Origin: XN24 sp964462675
GTDB taxonomy: Bacteria > Pseudomonadota > Gammaproteobacteria > Steroidobacterales > XN24
Length of the DNA stretch: 64,000 nucleotides
Reading direction: 5' to 3'
Assembly (NCBI GenBank): GCA_964462675.1
Contig: CAYWYS010000014.1
Span: forward strand, 5,248 to 69,247
The notes under the pieces were generated by a model that saw only the letters and a list, made by a program, of their open reading frames with translations, did not search any database and was not told the origin of the DNA. Shown piece after piece: positions 8,410-16,698 of this stretch (within the stretch, counting starts at the first letter, position 1; each line of letters begins with the position of its first letter). The translations under genes and the position numbers were made by a program.

Positions 8410-8858
8410 CCGGCATCCTTTTTGCCGCGGGCCTTGCGGCCGGCGAACACGGGGAGGTTCTCGCCGCGCCAGGCCGTGAGGCCGCCGCGCAGGCTGCGCA
8501 CGTTGCTGACCCCCCGCGCCTTGATCTGCTCGACGGCCTTCAGCGACGTTGCGCCCGTGTCGCAGTAGATCAGGATGCCGCGCTCCTGCAGTTTCTCGAG
8601 CGAGGCCATGTGCTGGTCGAAGTCCGCCAGCGGAACGTTGCGGGCGTCGAGGATATGACCCTTCTCGAACTGGGCCGCGGCGCGGATGTCAATCGGCTGG
8701 GCGCCGCCGTTGATCAGCGCGACCGCCTCGACCGGGCTGACGTCGACGCCCTTGCGGCGCGCCATGCGCATCTCGTAGGCGAAGACGATCGCAAACATCA
8801 GCAGCATGCCGCCGAACAGGAACGGATGATTGCCAGCGTATTCGAGTATGGAAGCCAT
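8406..8858 (-). CDS. yibN: Membrane-anchored rhodanese (YibN-like)
   Basis: A 150-residue protein with one N-terminal membrane helix (about residues 12-28) and one cytoplasmic rhodanese domain (about 40-138). The presumed sulfur-accepting cysteine is in LIYCDTGATS. The position ahead of grxC-secB-gpsA matches E. coli yibN, whose biochemical role is not settled; sulfurtransferase activity is a family inference. It is the first gene of its cluster and is divergent from envC. Confidence 0.87.
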   Translation of the reverse strand: MASILEYAGNHPFLFGGMLLMFAIVFAYEMRMARRKGVDVSPVEAVALINGGAQPIDIRAAAQFEKGHILDARNVPLADFDQHMASLEKLQERGILIYCDTGATSLKAVEQIKARGVSNVRSLRGGLTAWRGENLPVFAGRKARGKKDAG

Positions 8859-8913
8859 GGGAGCCCTGTCCGCGAACGCAAGCCGGCAATTATACCCGCT
8901 GGCGGGCCCCGTC

Positions 8914-8941
8914 TTGCCGGTTTTTGTCGATCCCCTACACT
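8914..8941 (+). promoter_or_regulatory. Candidate sigma-70 promoter of envC
   Basis: TTGCCG at 8914-8919 and TACACT at 8936-8941 are spaced 16 bp. Transcription would start near 8948, almost at the proposed GTG start codon at 8951, implying a leaderless or near-leaderless message. By-eye match. Confidence 0.35.
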
Positions 8942-8950
8942 CGGCGCACC

Positions 8951-10111
8951 GTGAAGCCCCAGATCCACGCCTGCATCATGATCCTGGTCGCGCTGCTCCT
9001 GGGCGGCGAGGCGGCTGGGACCGGTGCCGCGGATGCAGAGGCGGAGCGGCGTCTCGAGGCGCTGAAGACGCGCATTTCCGCGATCGAGCGGGACCAGCGC
9101 CGCGCGGCGGAACGCCGCGACCAGGAGTCGCGGGCGCTGCGCGAGGCGGAGACCGCGGTGGCGCGGGAATCGCGCGGGCTCGAGGAGACGCGCCGCGAGC
9201 AGGCGGCCGTGACCGCCCGCCGGGACACGCTGGCGGCGCGCCGCGCCGAACTGGCCGCCGGCCTGGCGGCTGATTCTGACGCGCTGGCGGCCGAGCTGCG
9301 CGCTGCCTGGATCGCCGGCGGCGAGCCCCGCCTGAAGCTGATGCTGTCGCAGCGCGACCCCAATGCGCTAGGCCGGATGATGACCTGGTACGGGTACATG
9401 GCGCGGGGCCGCGCCGCGCGCGTAGCGGAGTTGCGCGAACGGCTGGCAGAGCTGGCCGAGGTCAGTCGCCAGCTCGCGGCCGAAGGTGCCAGGCTCGCGG
9501 CGGCCGAGCGGCGCCAGGCGGAGGCCCTCGCCGCGCTCGACAAGGCGCGCAGCGCCCGGGCCAGGACGGTCGCCGAGCTCGATGCCGACGTGGCGCGGCA
9601 GGCCGCCGAGGCGGAGCGGCTGCGTGCCGAGGCGGCTGCGCTGGAGCAGTTGCTCGAGGAACTGCGCCTGGCCGTCGCCGACTTGCCGATTCCTGATGCC
9701 GCGCCCTTTGTACAGCAGCGCGGCCGACTGGCGTGGCCGGTGCAGGGCACCCTTGCCCGGGATTTCGGGGAACGCCGCGGGAGCGGGCCGCAGTCCAATG
9801 GCGTGCTGATCGCGGCCGAGCGCGGCGCGGACGTCAAGGCCGTCTGGTACGGGCGGGTCGCCTATGCGGACTGGCTGCCCGGGCTCGGGCTGCTGCTCGT
9901 GCTCGAGCACGGCGACGGCTACATGAGCCTGTACGCCCACAACGAGGTGTTGTTCAGTGCCGTCGGCGACTGGGTCGCCGCCGGCCAGGTAGTGGCCCGT
10001 GTCGGCGACACCGGAGGCCGCGACCAGTCCGGCCTATACTTCGAAATCCGCAGCGGAACCAAGCCGGAAAGCCCTCATCGCTGGTTTGCCAGCCGGTTGG
10101 TTCATAAATGA
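8951..10111 (+). CDS. envC: Murein hydrolase activator EnvC
   Basis: EnvC-type proteins sit in the periplasm at the division site and activate cell-wall amidases. After a signal peptide there is a long coiled coil rich in Glu, Arg and Ala (about residues 30-235), then a LytM/M23 domain (about 260-380: GVLIAAERGADVKAVWYG, VLEHGDGYMSLYAHN, GQVVARVGDTG). The usual zinc-binding positions are replaced (SNGV instead of an HxxxD-type start, LYFEIR in place of HxH), which fits the catalytically dead LytM of EnvC. The start is uncertain: GTG 8951 gives a basic n-region before the hydrophobic stretch; TTG 8924 and ATG 8978 are alternatives. ctpA follows on the same strand, as in many proteobacteria. 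Confidence 0.9.
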   Translation: MKPQIHACIMILVALLLGGEAAGTGAADAEAERRLEALKTRISAIERDQRRAAERRDQESRALREAETAVARESRGLEETRREQAAVTARRDTLAARRAELAAGLAADSDALAAELRAAWIAGGEPRLKLMLSQRDPNALGRMMTWYGYMARGRAARVAELRERLAELAEVSRQLAAEGARLAAAERRQAEALAALDKARSARARTVAELDADVARQAAEAERLRAEAAALEQLLEELRLAVADLPIPDAAPFVQQRGRLAWPVQGTLARDFGERRGSGPQSNGVLIAAERGADVKAVWYGRVAYADWLPGLGLLLVLEHGDGYMSLYAHNEVLFSAVGDWVAAGQVVARVGDTGGRDQSGLYFEIRSGTKPESPHRWFASRLVHK

Positions 10112-10280
10112 ATTCAAGCGCTTAACATAGCTTCGTATACAAAATACCGTATTCCTCGGGTTGCCAGGGCAGGCCCGCCGCGAGGCGCCGCCAGTCACGT
10201 CGCCGGGGTTCGGCGCCCGATGCCGCCCTCGCCCCGGATTTCTGTTATTTTCAGCCGTTGGTAAACCCTGGGCGTCACCC

Positions 10281-11498
10281 ATGAAGCCGCTGCTGATCCG
10301 TGGACTGCTGGTTCTGTGCCTCGGCGTCTTCATCGGCGCGTCGGCTTCCGTCGCGCCGACGGTGCTGGCGGACCGGCGGCCGGCAAGTGATTCGCTGCCT
10401 TGGGAGGAGGCGCGCCTGCTCGCCGAGGTCCTCGAGCGGGTGAAACGCGACTATGTCGACCGGGTCGACGACCACGAGCTGATCGAGGCTGCGATCCGCG
10501 GCATGATCGCCGACCTCGATCCGCATTCCGCGTTCCTCGGCGCGGCTGAGTTCCAGGACATCCGCATCAGCACCAGCGGCAAGTACTCTGGCGTCGGGGT
10601 CGAAGTCAGTGTCGAGGACGGCCGGATCGTCGTTGTTTCGCCGATCGACGGCAGCCCCGCAGCGCGCGCCGGAATCATGGCCGGCGACGTCATCGTCGCC
10701 ATCGACGGCCTGCCAGTCGACGCCCTCGACCTCGAGCAGGCGATCGGACAGATGCGCGGGCCGACCGGCAGCCGGGTCGAGCTCGGCATATTGCGGGAAG
10801 GACTGGAGGAGCCGTTGACCGTGGCACTGCACCGCGGCCAGGTCGAAGTGAAGAGCGTTCGCACGGAGCTGCTGGATGCCGGCCTCGGCTACGCGCGGAT
10901 CAGCCAGTTCACCGATGCGACGCCCGACGATCTGCGCCTGGCACTCCGCAGCCTGGAGCGCCAGGCCGGCGGCAACCTGGCCGGCCTCGTGCTGGACCTG
11001 CGCAATAACCCGGGCGGCGTGCTCGATGCGGCCATCGCGGTCGCCGACGCGTTCCTGGATCGCGGCCTGATCGTTTCCGCCGACGGCCGCATGCCGGACG
11101 CCCGGTTCCGGGCCGAGGCCACGCCGGGCGATCTGCTGGCCGGCGCGCCGATGGCCGTGCTCGTCAATGGGGGTTCCGCGTCCGCCTCGGAGATCGTCGC
11201 CGGCGCGCTGAAGGACCACGGTCGCGCCACCGTGATCGGGACCGCGACCTTCGGCAAGGGCTCCGTGCAGACGATCATGCCGCTGTCGGAAGGCCGCGCA
11301 ATCAAGCTGACGACATCGCGCTATTACACTCCGTCCGGCATGTCGATCCATGCCACCGGCGTCGCGCCGGACCTGGTCGTAGGCGGCGATGAGGCCGGCG
11401 ACGGGGACCAGCAGCTGGCGGCGGCCGTGGCGGCCTTGCAGGCCCGCCGCGTGGTGTTGCGGTCGGGCGCGCTGGCCGCCGAGCCGCGCAGCGAATAG
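10281..11498 (+). CDS. ctpA: C-terminal processing protease (S41), CtpA
   Basis: A periplasmic serine protease of the tail-specific S41 family. The 405-residue protein has a signal/anchor at residues 1-30, an N-terminal helical region, a PDZ domain (about 95-190, GVGVEVSVEDGRIVV, AGDVIVAIDG) and the S41 catalytic domain. The Ser-Lys dyad is visible as GSASASE (298-304) and Lys326 in ATFGKGSVQ. Such proteases often degrade or control cell-wall hydrolases, consistent with the envC neighbour. ATG 10281 is chosen because the signal sequence begins there; the frame is open further upstream. The 169 bp upstream contains no clear terminator. Confidence 0.95.
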   Translation: MKPLLIRGLLVLCLGVFIGASASVAPTVLADRRPASDSLPWEEARLLAEVLERVKRDYVDRVDDHELIEAAIRGMIADLDPHSAFLGAAEFQDIRISTSGKYSGVGVEVSVEDGRIVVVSPIDGSPAARAGIMAGDVIVAIDGLPVDALDLEQAIGQMRGPTGSRVELGILREGLEEPLTVALHRGQVEVKSVRTELLDAGLGYARISQFTDATPDDLRLALRSLERQAGGNLAGLVLDLRNNPGGVLDAAIAVADAFLDRGLIVSADGRMPDARFRAEATPGDLLAGAPMAVLVNGGSASASEIVAGALKDHGRATVIGTATFGKGSVQTIMPLSEGRAIKLTTSRYYTPSGMSIHATGVAPDLVVGGDEAGDGDQQLAAAVAALQARRVVLRSGALAAEPRSE

Positions 11499-11503
11499 CC
11501 CCG

Positions 11504-12070
11504 GTGTCGCGCGTCCTCGTTCCGCTGGCCGACGGCTTCGAGGAAATCGAAGCCGTGACCGTCATCGACCTGCTCCGCAGGGCGGGCATCGAGGTGACCA
11601 CGGCCGGGCTGTCGCCGGGTCCGGTCACCGGCTCGCACGGCATTCCCATTTCACCAGACATGACGCTCGACGCGGCCGTCGAGCTCAGCTTCGACATGGT
11701 GGCGCTGCCGGGCGGCATGCCGGGAGCGGCGCATCTCGCCGCAGATGCCCGTATCCTGGACCTGCTGCGGAAGCACGCTGACCGGGGCGGTTTCACGGCG
11801 GCAATCTGCGCGGCGCCGAGCGTGCTGGCGAAGGCCGGCCTGCTCGCCGGCCGGCGGGCCACCAGCTACCCCGGCTTCCTGACCGGCGCCAGCGCGCCCG
11901 GCATCGTGCTGGACGCTGCCCCGGTCGTCGTGGACGGAACGGTCGTCACCTCGCGCGGCCCCGGCACGGCGATGGATTTTGCGCTGGCCTTGATCGAGCA
12001 ACTCGAGGGCGCCGCGGCACGCCGTGCCGTCGAGGACCCACTGCAGCGACCGGGCCCGCCCGGGCGCTGA
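11504..12070 (+). CDS. yajL: DJ-1/PfpI family protein (YajL-like)
   Basis: A 188-residue DJ-1 superfamily protein. It has the N-terminal ADGFEEIEAVTVIDLLRRAG, the reactive cysteine on the nucleophile elbow in ICAAPSVLA, and YPGFL...VTSRGPGTAMDFALALIE, all matching YajL/DJ-1. The glutamate at EEIE pairs with the cysteine in this family. DJ-1 proteins have been described as protective chaperone/glyoxalase/deglycase enzymes; which activity holds here is not decidable. Start is GTG 11504, 5 bp after ctpA, so it probably belongs to the same transcript. Confidence 0.88.
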   Translation: MSRVLVPLADGFEEIEAVTVIDLLRRAGIEVTTAGLSPGPVTGSHGIPISPDMTLDAAVELSFDMVALPGGMPGAAHLAADARILDLLRKHADRGGFTAAICAAPSVLAKAGLLAGRRATSYPGFLTGASAPGIVLDAAPVVVDGTVVTSRGPGTAMDFALALIEQLEGAAARRAVEDPLQRPGPPGR

Positions 12071-12074
12071 CCTG

Positions 12075-13172
12075 ATGCGCATGAAGAAAATTCGATGGCC
12101 CTCGCTGTCGATGGACCTGTCCTCCAGGATCGACCAGGCGGAGCTGCACGGGTTCGCGCGCAACGCCTCCGACGTCGGCTTCCTGCTGTTGATCCTCGCG
12201 GGCCTTTATCTCGTCGCGCCGGGCCAGCACGCCCTCCGCCCCGGCATGCTGCTGTTCGCGTTCGCCGCGTTCGTGATCCTGTTGGCGGCGCTGCGGTTCC
12301 TGCCGCGATTCGAGCGCGAGACGCGCCTCAAGGTCGCCGTGCAGGTGCTCGGCATGCTGGTCTTCACGACGATCGTGCTGGTCTCGATCGAGCGGCAGTC
12401 CGCCGTGCTGCTGGGCCTTTACCTGCTGCCGGTCATGGTTTCGGCCCTGGTGCTCGGCCGCTGGCCGACGCTCGCGGTGACGGTGCTGGGCGTGCTCGGC
12501 TTCGTGCTTGCGCGATTGCTTGGCGGCCCGCCCGGGATACCGGCGGGGCACGAGATCGCCGAGCTCGGGATTGCGCTTGCGCCATTCCTGCTCGTCGCCT
12601 ATGTCACGGCCCTGCTGGCCCACGAGATCGAGCTCGCCAGGCAGCGGATCCGCACGCTGGCCGAGACCGACGAGCTGACCGGCCTCGCCAACACGCGCGC
12701 CTTCTCGCGGCTCCATCGGCAGGAGCACGAGCGCGCCGTGCGGCATGGCCGCCGCTACTCGATCATCGTCATGGACCTGAACGCGCTGAAGCAGATCAAC
12801 GACGACTACGGCCAGGAGACCGGGAATCGCGCGCTGATCCTGTGCGCCAACGTCATCGCCCGCCTGATTCGCACCACGGACGCCGCCGCGCGCCATGGCG
12901 GCGATGAATTCGTGCTGCTGGTGTCGGAGGCCGACGCCGAACAGGTGCAGCGCGTGGTGCACCGCATTCGTTCCGCCGTCGAGCGGTGCACGATCGAGGT
13001 CGCCGGGCGCATGGTCCGGCTGTCCGTCAGCATGGGCGCGGCCACGTTTCCCGATGCGGCCGATGACCTCCGCCAGCTGCTGGCCTGCGCCGAGGAGGCG
13101 ATGCGGCTTGACAAGGAAGCCCGCAAGGCCAGGGCGCCGAGCAGCGGTGCCCCCGAGCTCGAGTTGGTTTAG
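12075..13172 (+). CDS. Membrane diguanylate cyclase (GGDEF)
   Basis: This 365-residue protein has an N-terminal block of five to six hydrophobic helices (about residues 30-195) and a C-terminal GGDEF domain that should make cyclic di-GMP from two GTP. The signature is intact (RHGGDEFVLLV), as are the metal/substrate segment IIVMDLNALKQIND and VSMGAATFP. An RTTD sequence five residues before GGDEF matches the RxxD inhibitory I-site, so product feedback is expected. No EAL or HD-GYP partner is nearby. ATG 12075 is the first likely start; ATG 12081 is also possible. What the membrane region senses is unknown. Confidence 0.9.
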   Translation: MRMKKIRWPSLSMDLSSRIDQAELHGFARNASDVGFLLLILAGLYLVAPGQHALRPGMLLFAFAAFVILLAALRFLPRFERETRLKVAVQVLGMLVFTTIVLVSIERQSAVLLGLYLLPVMVSALVLGRWPTLAVTVLGVLGFVLARLLGGPPGIPAGHEIAELGIALAPFLLVAYVTALLAHEIELARQRIRTLAETDELTGLANTRAFSRLHRQEHERAVRHGRRYSIIVMDLNALKQINDDYGQETGNRALILCANVIARLIRTTDAAARHGGDEFVLLVSEADAEQVQRVVHRIRSAVERCTIEVAGRMVRLSVSMGAATFPDAADDLRQLLACAEEAMRLDKEARKARAPSSGAPELELV

Positions 13173-13210
13173 GCTGTCGTCCGAGCTGACAACGACCCAG
13201 GAGATTCAGA

Positions 13211-13663
13211 ATGACCGGCGTGCTTGCTTTGGCCTGGTTCCATTACCTGGCCATGATGTTTCTCGCGGCCGCGCTGATCGCGGAACACCTGATGTTCACG
13301 CCGCGGCCGGAGCGCGCCATCGCGCGCAAGCTGGTGGTGGTCGACCTGATCTACGGCATCTCCCTGCTCGTGGTATTCCTGACCGGTATCAGCCGCATGT
13401 TCCACGGCGGCAAGGGGGCGCTGTTCTACATGGGCAACAGCGCCTACCACGCGAAATTCTGGCTGTTCGTCGTCATGGCGCTCATCTGGATCTACCCGGC
13501 CATCAAGTTCTTTGGCTGGCGGCGTGCGCTGCGCGCCGGCGGGGTGCCGGTGATGAGCGATGCGGAGAGCAAGCGCGTGCTGATGGCGATCCGCATCCAG
13601 TTGCTGGTCCTGGTGCTGCTGCCGCTGCTCGCGGCGATGATGGCCCGCGGCGTCGGCTCCTGA
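13211..13663 (+). CDS. DUF2214 membrane protein
   Basis: A 150-residue protein with four predicted membrane helices (about residues 5-25, 42-62, 80-100, 125-145). The pattern of conserved histidine in the first helix (WFHYLAMMFLAAALIAEH) and the FHGGKGALFYMGNSAYHAKFWLF segment between helices 2 and 3 matches DUF2214. AGGAGA lies about 7 nt before ATG 13211. Histidines in membrane helices suggest a possible cofactor or metal site, but no function is established. Confidence 0.75.
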   Translation: MTGVLALAWFHYLAMMFLAAALIAEHLMFTPRPERAIARKLVVVDLIYGISLLVVFLTGISRMFHGGKGALFYMGNSAYHAKFWLFVVMALIWIYPAIKFFGWRRALRAGGVPVMSDAESKRVLMAIRIQLLVLVLLPLLAAMMARGVGS

Positions 13664-13695
13664 CGGGCGCGCCCGCAGATCGAGGCGTTACGCGG

Positions 13696-14436
13696 ATGAT
13701 CGGCTGGACCGCGCCCGAAGTGCGGCTGCTGCACCTGCTCGAGGGCGCGCAACGCGCCGCGGGTATCGCCGTGATCATCGACGTGTTCCGCGCCTTCACG
13801 CTGGCGCCCTGCGCGTTTGCGCGCGGCGCCAGCCGTATCCTGCCGGTCGCGACGCCGGCCGAGGCGCACGCACTGAAGGCCAGCGATCCCGCGTTGCTGC
13901 TGGCCGGCGAGCGCGACGGCCAGCCGCTGCCGGGCTTCGATTTTTCGAACTCGCCGGCGGCCATCCTCAGGGCCGACCTGAGGGGCCGGACGCTCGTGCT
14001 CAGGACCAGCGCAGGGGTCCAGGGCCTGCTGGCCTGCCCGGCGGAAGAGGTCATCACCGGCAGCTTCGTGAACGCGGCGGCGATCGTCGAGTGGTTGCGC
14101 AGCCGTCGACCGGCCGTGGTCTCGCTGGTCTGCATGGGCTGGAATGCCGCGGAGCGCACCGCCGAGGACGAGGCTTGTGCGGAATACATCGCGGCCGGCC
14201 TGCGCGGCGCCTTCCCGGACTTTGCGCCGATCCGCGCAAGACTGCGGGCCGATCCTTCCGGCGCGAAGTTCTTCGATGCGGCGAGACCGTGGTTTCCGTC
14301 AGAGGATTTCGACGTCTGCCTGAGGCCGTCCGTGTTCCCGTTCGTATTGCGCCGGGTTCGCGATGCCGACGGGCAGCTGGGCCTGGAGCGTGTATCGGTC
14401 GCGGCGGCTGCCGACCGCCCCGGCGCGGCGCTATAG
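13696..14436 (+). CDS. comB: 2-phosphosulfolactate phosphatase family protein (ComB-like)
   Basis: The 246-residue sequence carries the ComB signature VIIDVFRAFT near the N-terminus, then FDFSNSPAAI, LRTSAGVQGLL and the acidic EDEACAEYI segment. In methanogens ComB dephosphorylates 2-phosphosulfolactate in coenzyme M synthesis. No ComA, ComC or other sulfonate gene is adjacent, so the bacterial substrate is unknown and the coenzyme M role should not be assumed. ATG 13696 is selected because the conserved domain begins immediately after it; the open frame extends much further upstream through DUF2214 in another frame. ppk2 follows at 34 bp. Confidence 0.8.
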   Translation: MIGWTAPEVRLLHLLEGAQRAAGIAVIIDVFRAFTLAPCAFARGASRILPVATPAEAHALKASDPALLLAGERDGQPLPGFDFSNSPAAILRADLRGRTLVLRTSAGVQGLLACPAEEVITGSFVNAAAIVEWLRSRRPAVVSLVCMGWNAAERTAEDEACAEYIAAGLRGAFPDFAPIRARLRADPSGAKFFDAARPWFPSEDFDVCLRPSVFPFVLRRVRDADGQLGLERVSVAAAADRPGAAL

Positions 14437-14470
14437 TGGCGGCTGGCGCGGCTTTGTCCGGGGGGCGGTG

Positions 14471-15370
14471 ATGGCTAAGCGAGACAAGAACCCGCCCGAC
14501 GAGCAGGGCGCCGCTGCCGTGTGCCCCGTGCATGCCGCCGGTGATCTCTATGCGCGGCCGCCTGGCCGGCCGAGGGACTGGTACACCTCCGGCGGCGGCC
14601 TGAAGCGCAAGGCCTACGAGAGCGAGCTCGCCACGCTGCAGGTGGAGCTGGTCAAGCTCCAGGAGTGGGTGCGGCACCGCAAGCTGAAGGTCGTGGTGAT
14701 CTTCGAGGGCCGCGACGCGGCCGGCAAAGGCGGCGCGATCAAGCGCATCACAGACCGGCTCAATCCGCGCGTCTGCCGGATCGCCGCGCTGCCGGTGCCG
14801 ACGGAGCGCGAGCGCCAGCAATGGTATTTCCAGCGTTATGTCGCGCACCTGCCGACCGGCGGCGAGATCGTGCTGTTCGATCGCAGCTGGTACAACCGCG
14901 CCCTGGTCGAACGCGTCATGGGCTTCTGCAGCGAAGATGAGTACCGCGAGTTTGCCCGCTCGGTGCCCGAGTTCGAGCGCATGCTGGTGCGCTCCGGGGT
15001 GCTGCTGATCAAGTACTGGTTTTCGGTCAGCGACGAGGAGCAGGAGAAACGCTTCCAGGCGCGCATTCACAATGCCGAGAAGCGCTGGAAGCTCTCGCCG
15101 ATGGATCTCGAGTCACGCCGCCTGTACCGCGAGTACTCACAGGCCAAGGACGACATGCTGGTGTTCGCCGATATACCCGAGGCGCCCTGGTGGATGATTC
15201 CCGCCGACGACAAGCGGCGGGCGCGACTGAATTGCATCGCGCACCTGCTGTCCTGCGTGCCCTACGAGGACGTCATGCCCGATCCGCCGTCACTGCCGCC
15301 GCGCGACCAGAGCAGCCATCACCAGCGGCCGCCGATCGAGGAACTGAACTTCGTGCCGATCGTCTATTGA
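14471..15370 (+). CDS. ppk2: Polyphosphate kinase 2 (PPK2)
   Basis: PPK2 enzymes transfer phosphate between polyphosphate and nucleotides. The 299-residue single-domain protein has Walker A FEGRDAAGKGG (about residue 79), the lid/DRSWYNRALVERVMGF motif and KDDMLVFADIPEAPW near the C-terminus. One-domain members of this type usually phosphorylate nucleoside diphosphates from polyphosphate, or run in reverse, but the class cannot be fixed by eye. ATG 14471 follows a G-rich GGGGGGCGGTG Shine-Dalgarno region. The next gene is an encapsulated-ferritin-like protein 47 bp away. Confidence 0.95.
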   Translation: MAKRDKNPPDEQGAAAVCPVHAAGDLYARPPGRPRDWYTSGGGLKRKAYESELATLQVELVKLQEWVRHRKLKVVVIFEGRDAAGKGGAIKRITDRLNPRVCRIAALPVPTERERQQWYFQRYVAHLPTGGEIVLFDRSWYNRALVERVMGFCSEDEYREFARSVPEFERMLVRSGVLLIKYWFSVSDEEQEKRFQARIHNAEKRWKLSPMDLESRRLYREYSQAKDDMLVFADIPEAPWWMIPADDKRRARLNCIAHLLSCVPYEDVMPDPPSLPPRDQSSHHQRPPIEELNFVPIVY

Positions 15371-15417
15371 CGCCGACCGGCGAACAATTGCAATTGAGAA
15401 ACTGAGGGAGACGCTGT

Positions 15418-15720
15418 ATGGCCAACGAGGGATACCACGAGCCGATCGAGGAGCTGTCCGACGAGACGCGCGACATGCATCGCGCGATCATCTCGCTGAT
15501 GGAAGAGCTCGAGGCCGTGGACTGGTACAACCAGCGCGTCGATGCCTGCAAGGATCCGCAGTTGAAGCGCATCCTCGAGCACAACCGGGACGAGGAAAAA
15601 GAGCACGCGGCGATGGTCCTCGAGTGGATCAGGCGGCGCGATCCGCTGTTCTCCAGGGAACTCAAGGAGACGCTGTTCACAACCGGAGAGATCGGTCATC
15701 ACGACGGTCACGAGCACTGA
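15418..15720 (+). CDS. Encapsulated-ferritin-type (EncFtn) ferroxidase, no shell gene nearby
   Basis: This 100-residue protein closely resembles bacterial encapsulated ferritins, two-helix proteins that oxidise Fe(II) as ring-shaped decamers inside encapsulin shells. By comparison with the Rhodospirillum rubrum protein as I remember it, all iron ligands are kept: Glu30, Glu60 and His63 (ferroxidase), Trp36, and entry-site Glu29 and Glu32, within MEELEAVDWY and NRDEEKEHAAMVLEW. The C-terminus differs: it stops after LFTTGEI with a His-rich GHHDGHEH tail and no encapsulin-targeting peptide. No encapsulin gene is in the window. A strong GAGGGAG Shine-Dalgarno precedes ATG 15418. fieF starts 13 bp downstream, pointing to iron handling. 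Confidence 0.87.
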   Translation: MANEGYHEPIEELSDETRDMHRAIISLMEELEAVDWYNQRVDACKDPQLKRILEHNRDEEKEHAAMVLEWIRRRDPLFSRELKETLFTTGEIGHHDGHEH

Positions 15721-15733
15721 TCCGGCCGCGCCG

Positions 15734-16639
15734 GTGGACGGCGCGCGTCGCGCGCGCCTGCTCAAGATAGCCACCACGGCTTCGGTCGCGACAGCTTCGA
15801 TGCTGGTTGCCGCCAAGCTGGCGGTCTGGCTGCTGACGGGCTCGGTCAGCCTGCTGGCCTCGCTGGTCGACTCGATGATGGACGTCATGGCCTCGGCCGT
15901 GAACCTGGTCGCCGTGCGCTGGTCGTTGATGCCGCCGGACGAAGAGCATCGCTTCGGCCACGGCAAGGCGGAATCCCTGGCCGGGCTCGGCCAGGCGGCC
16001 TTCATCGCCGCCTCGGCGTTGTTCATCGTGTTCAATGCCGCGGATCGCTTTGTCAATCCCCGGCCGCTGGAGCACCTCGGCATTGGCGTCGGGGTGATGC
16101 TGTTCTCGATGCTCGCGACACTGCTGCTGATCGGCTTGCAGCGCTTCGTCATCAAGCGCACCGGATCGGTCGCGATCCGCGCGGATTCGCTGCACTACCT
16201 GTCCGACCTGTTGACCAATGCCGGCATCCTGGTCGCGCTGGGACTCGCGCTCGGCGGCTGGCTGTGGGCCGACCCGTTGATCGGCCTGGCCGTCGCCGCC
16301 TACATCTTCTGGAGCGCGCTCAGGATCGGCACCGAAGCGGTGCACATGCTGATGGACCGGGAGCTGCCGGCAGGCGAGCAGCAGCGGATCCTCGCAATCG
16401 CCGGCCGGGCGCCCGAGATAGTCGGCGTGCACGACCTGCGCACCCGCCAGGCCGGCGCGGTGCGTTTCATCCAGCTGCACCTCGAGCTGCCGCCGGCATT
16501 GCCGCTGCTGCGGACGCACGCGATCGCCGAGCAGGTGGCCGCGGAGCTGCGGGCCGAGTTCCCGGGCGCGGACGTCATGATCCACCAGGATCCAGCCGGC
16601 CTGGACGATCCGGGCCGGGAGAGCTGGCGGAGGAAGTGA
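15734..16639 (+). CDS. fieF: Cation diffusion facilitator, iron/zinc exporter FieF
   Basis: FieF is a proton-coupled inner-membrane exporter of Fe(II) and Zn(II). The 301-residue protein has six membrane helices (residues 10-200) and a C-terminal cytoplasmic domain (about 205-295, HDLRTRQAGAVRFIQLHLELP, FPGADVMIHQDP) that closely matches E. coli FieF. The transport-site residues are present as DxxxD in SLVDSMMDV and HxxxD in SLHYLSDLL. FGHGKAESLAGL is the family loop. GTG 15734 is the only plausible start near the conserved N-terminus; no Shine-Dalgarno is evident, so translation may be coupled to the ferritin-like gene ending 13 bp upstream. Confidence 0.93.
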   Translation: MDGARRARLLKIATTASVATASMLVAAKLAVWLLTGSVSLLASLVDSMMDVMASAVNLVAVRWSLMPPDEEHRFGHGKAESLAGLGQAAFIAASALFIVFNAADRFVNPRPLEHLGIGVGVMLFSMLATLLLIGLQRFVIKRTGSVAIRADSLHYLSDLLTNAGILVALGLALGGWLWADPLIGLAVAAYIFWSALRIGTEAVHMLMDRELPAGEQQRILAIAGRAPEIVGVHDLRTRQAGAVRFIQLHLELPPALPLLRTHAIAEQVAAELRAEFPGADVMIHQDPAGLDDPGRESWRRK

Positions 16640-16698
16640 TGGTGGGGGCGGCGTGAATCCCGGCTAGAATACCGGCCTCTGCAAAGGGCGGGACATTC

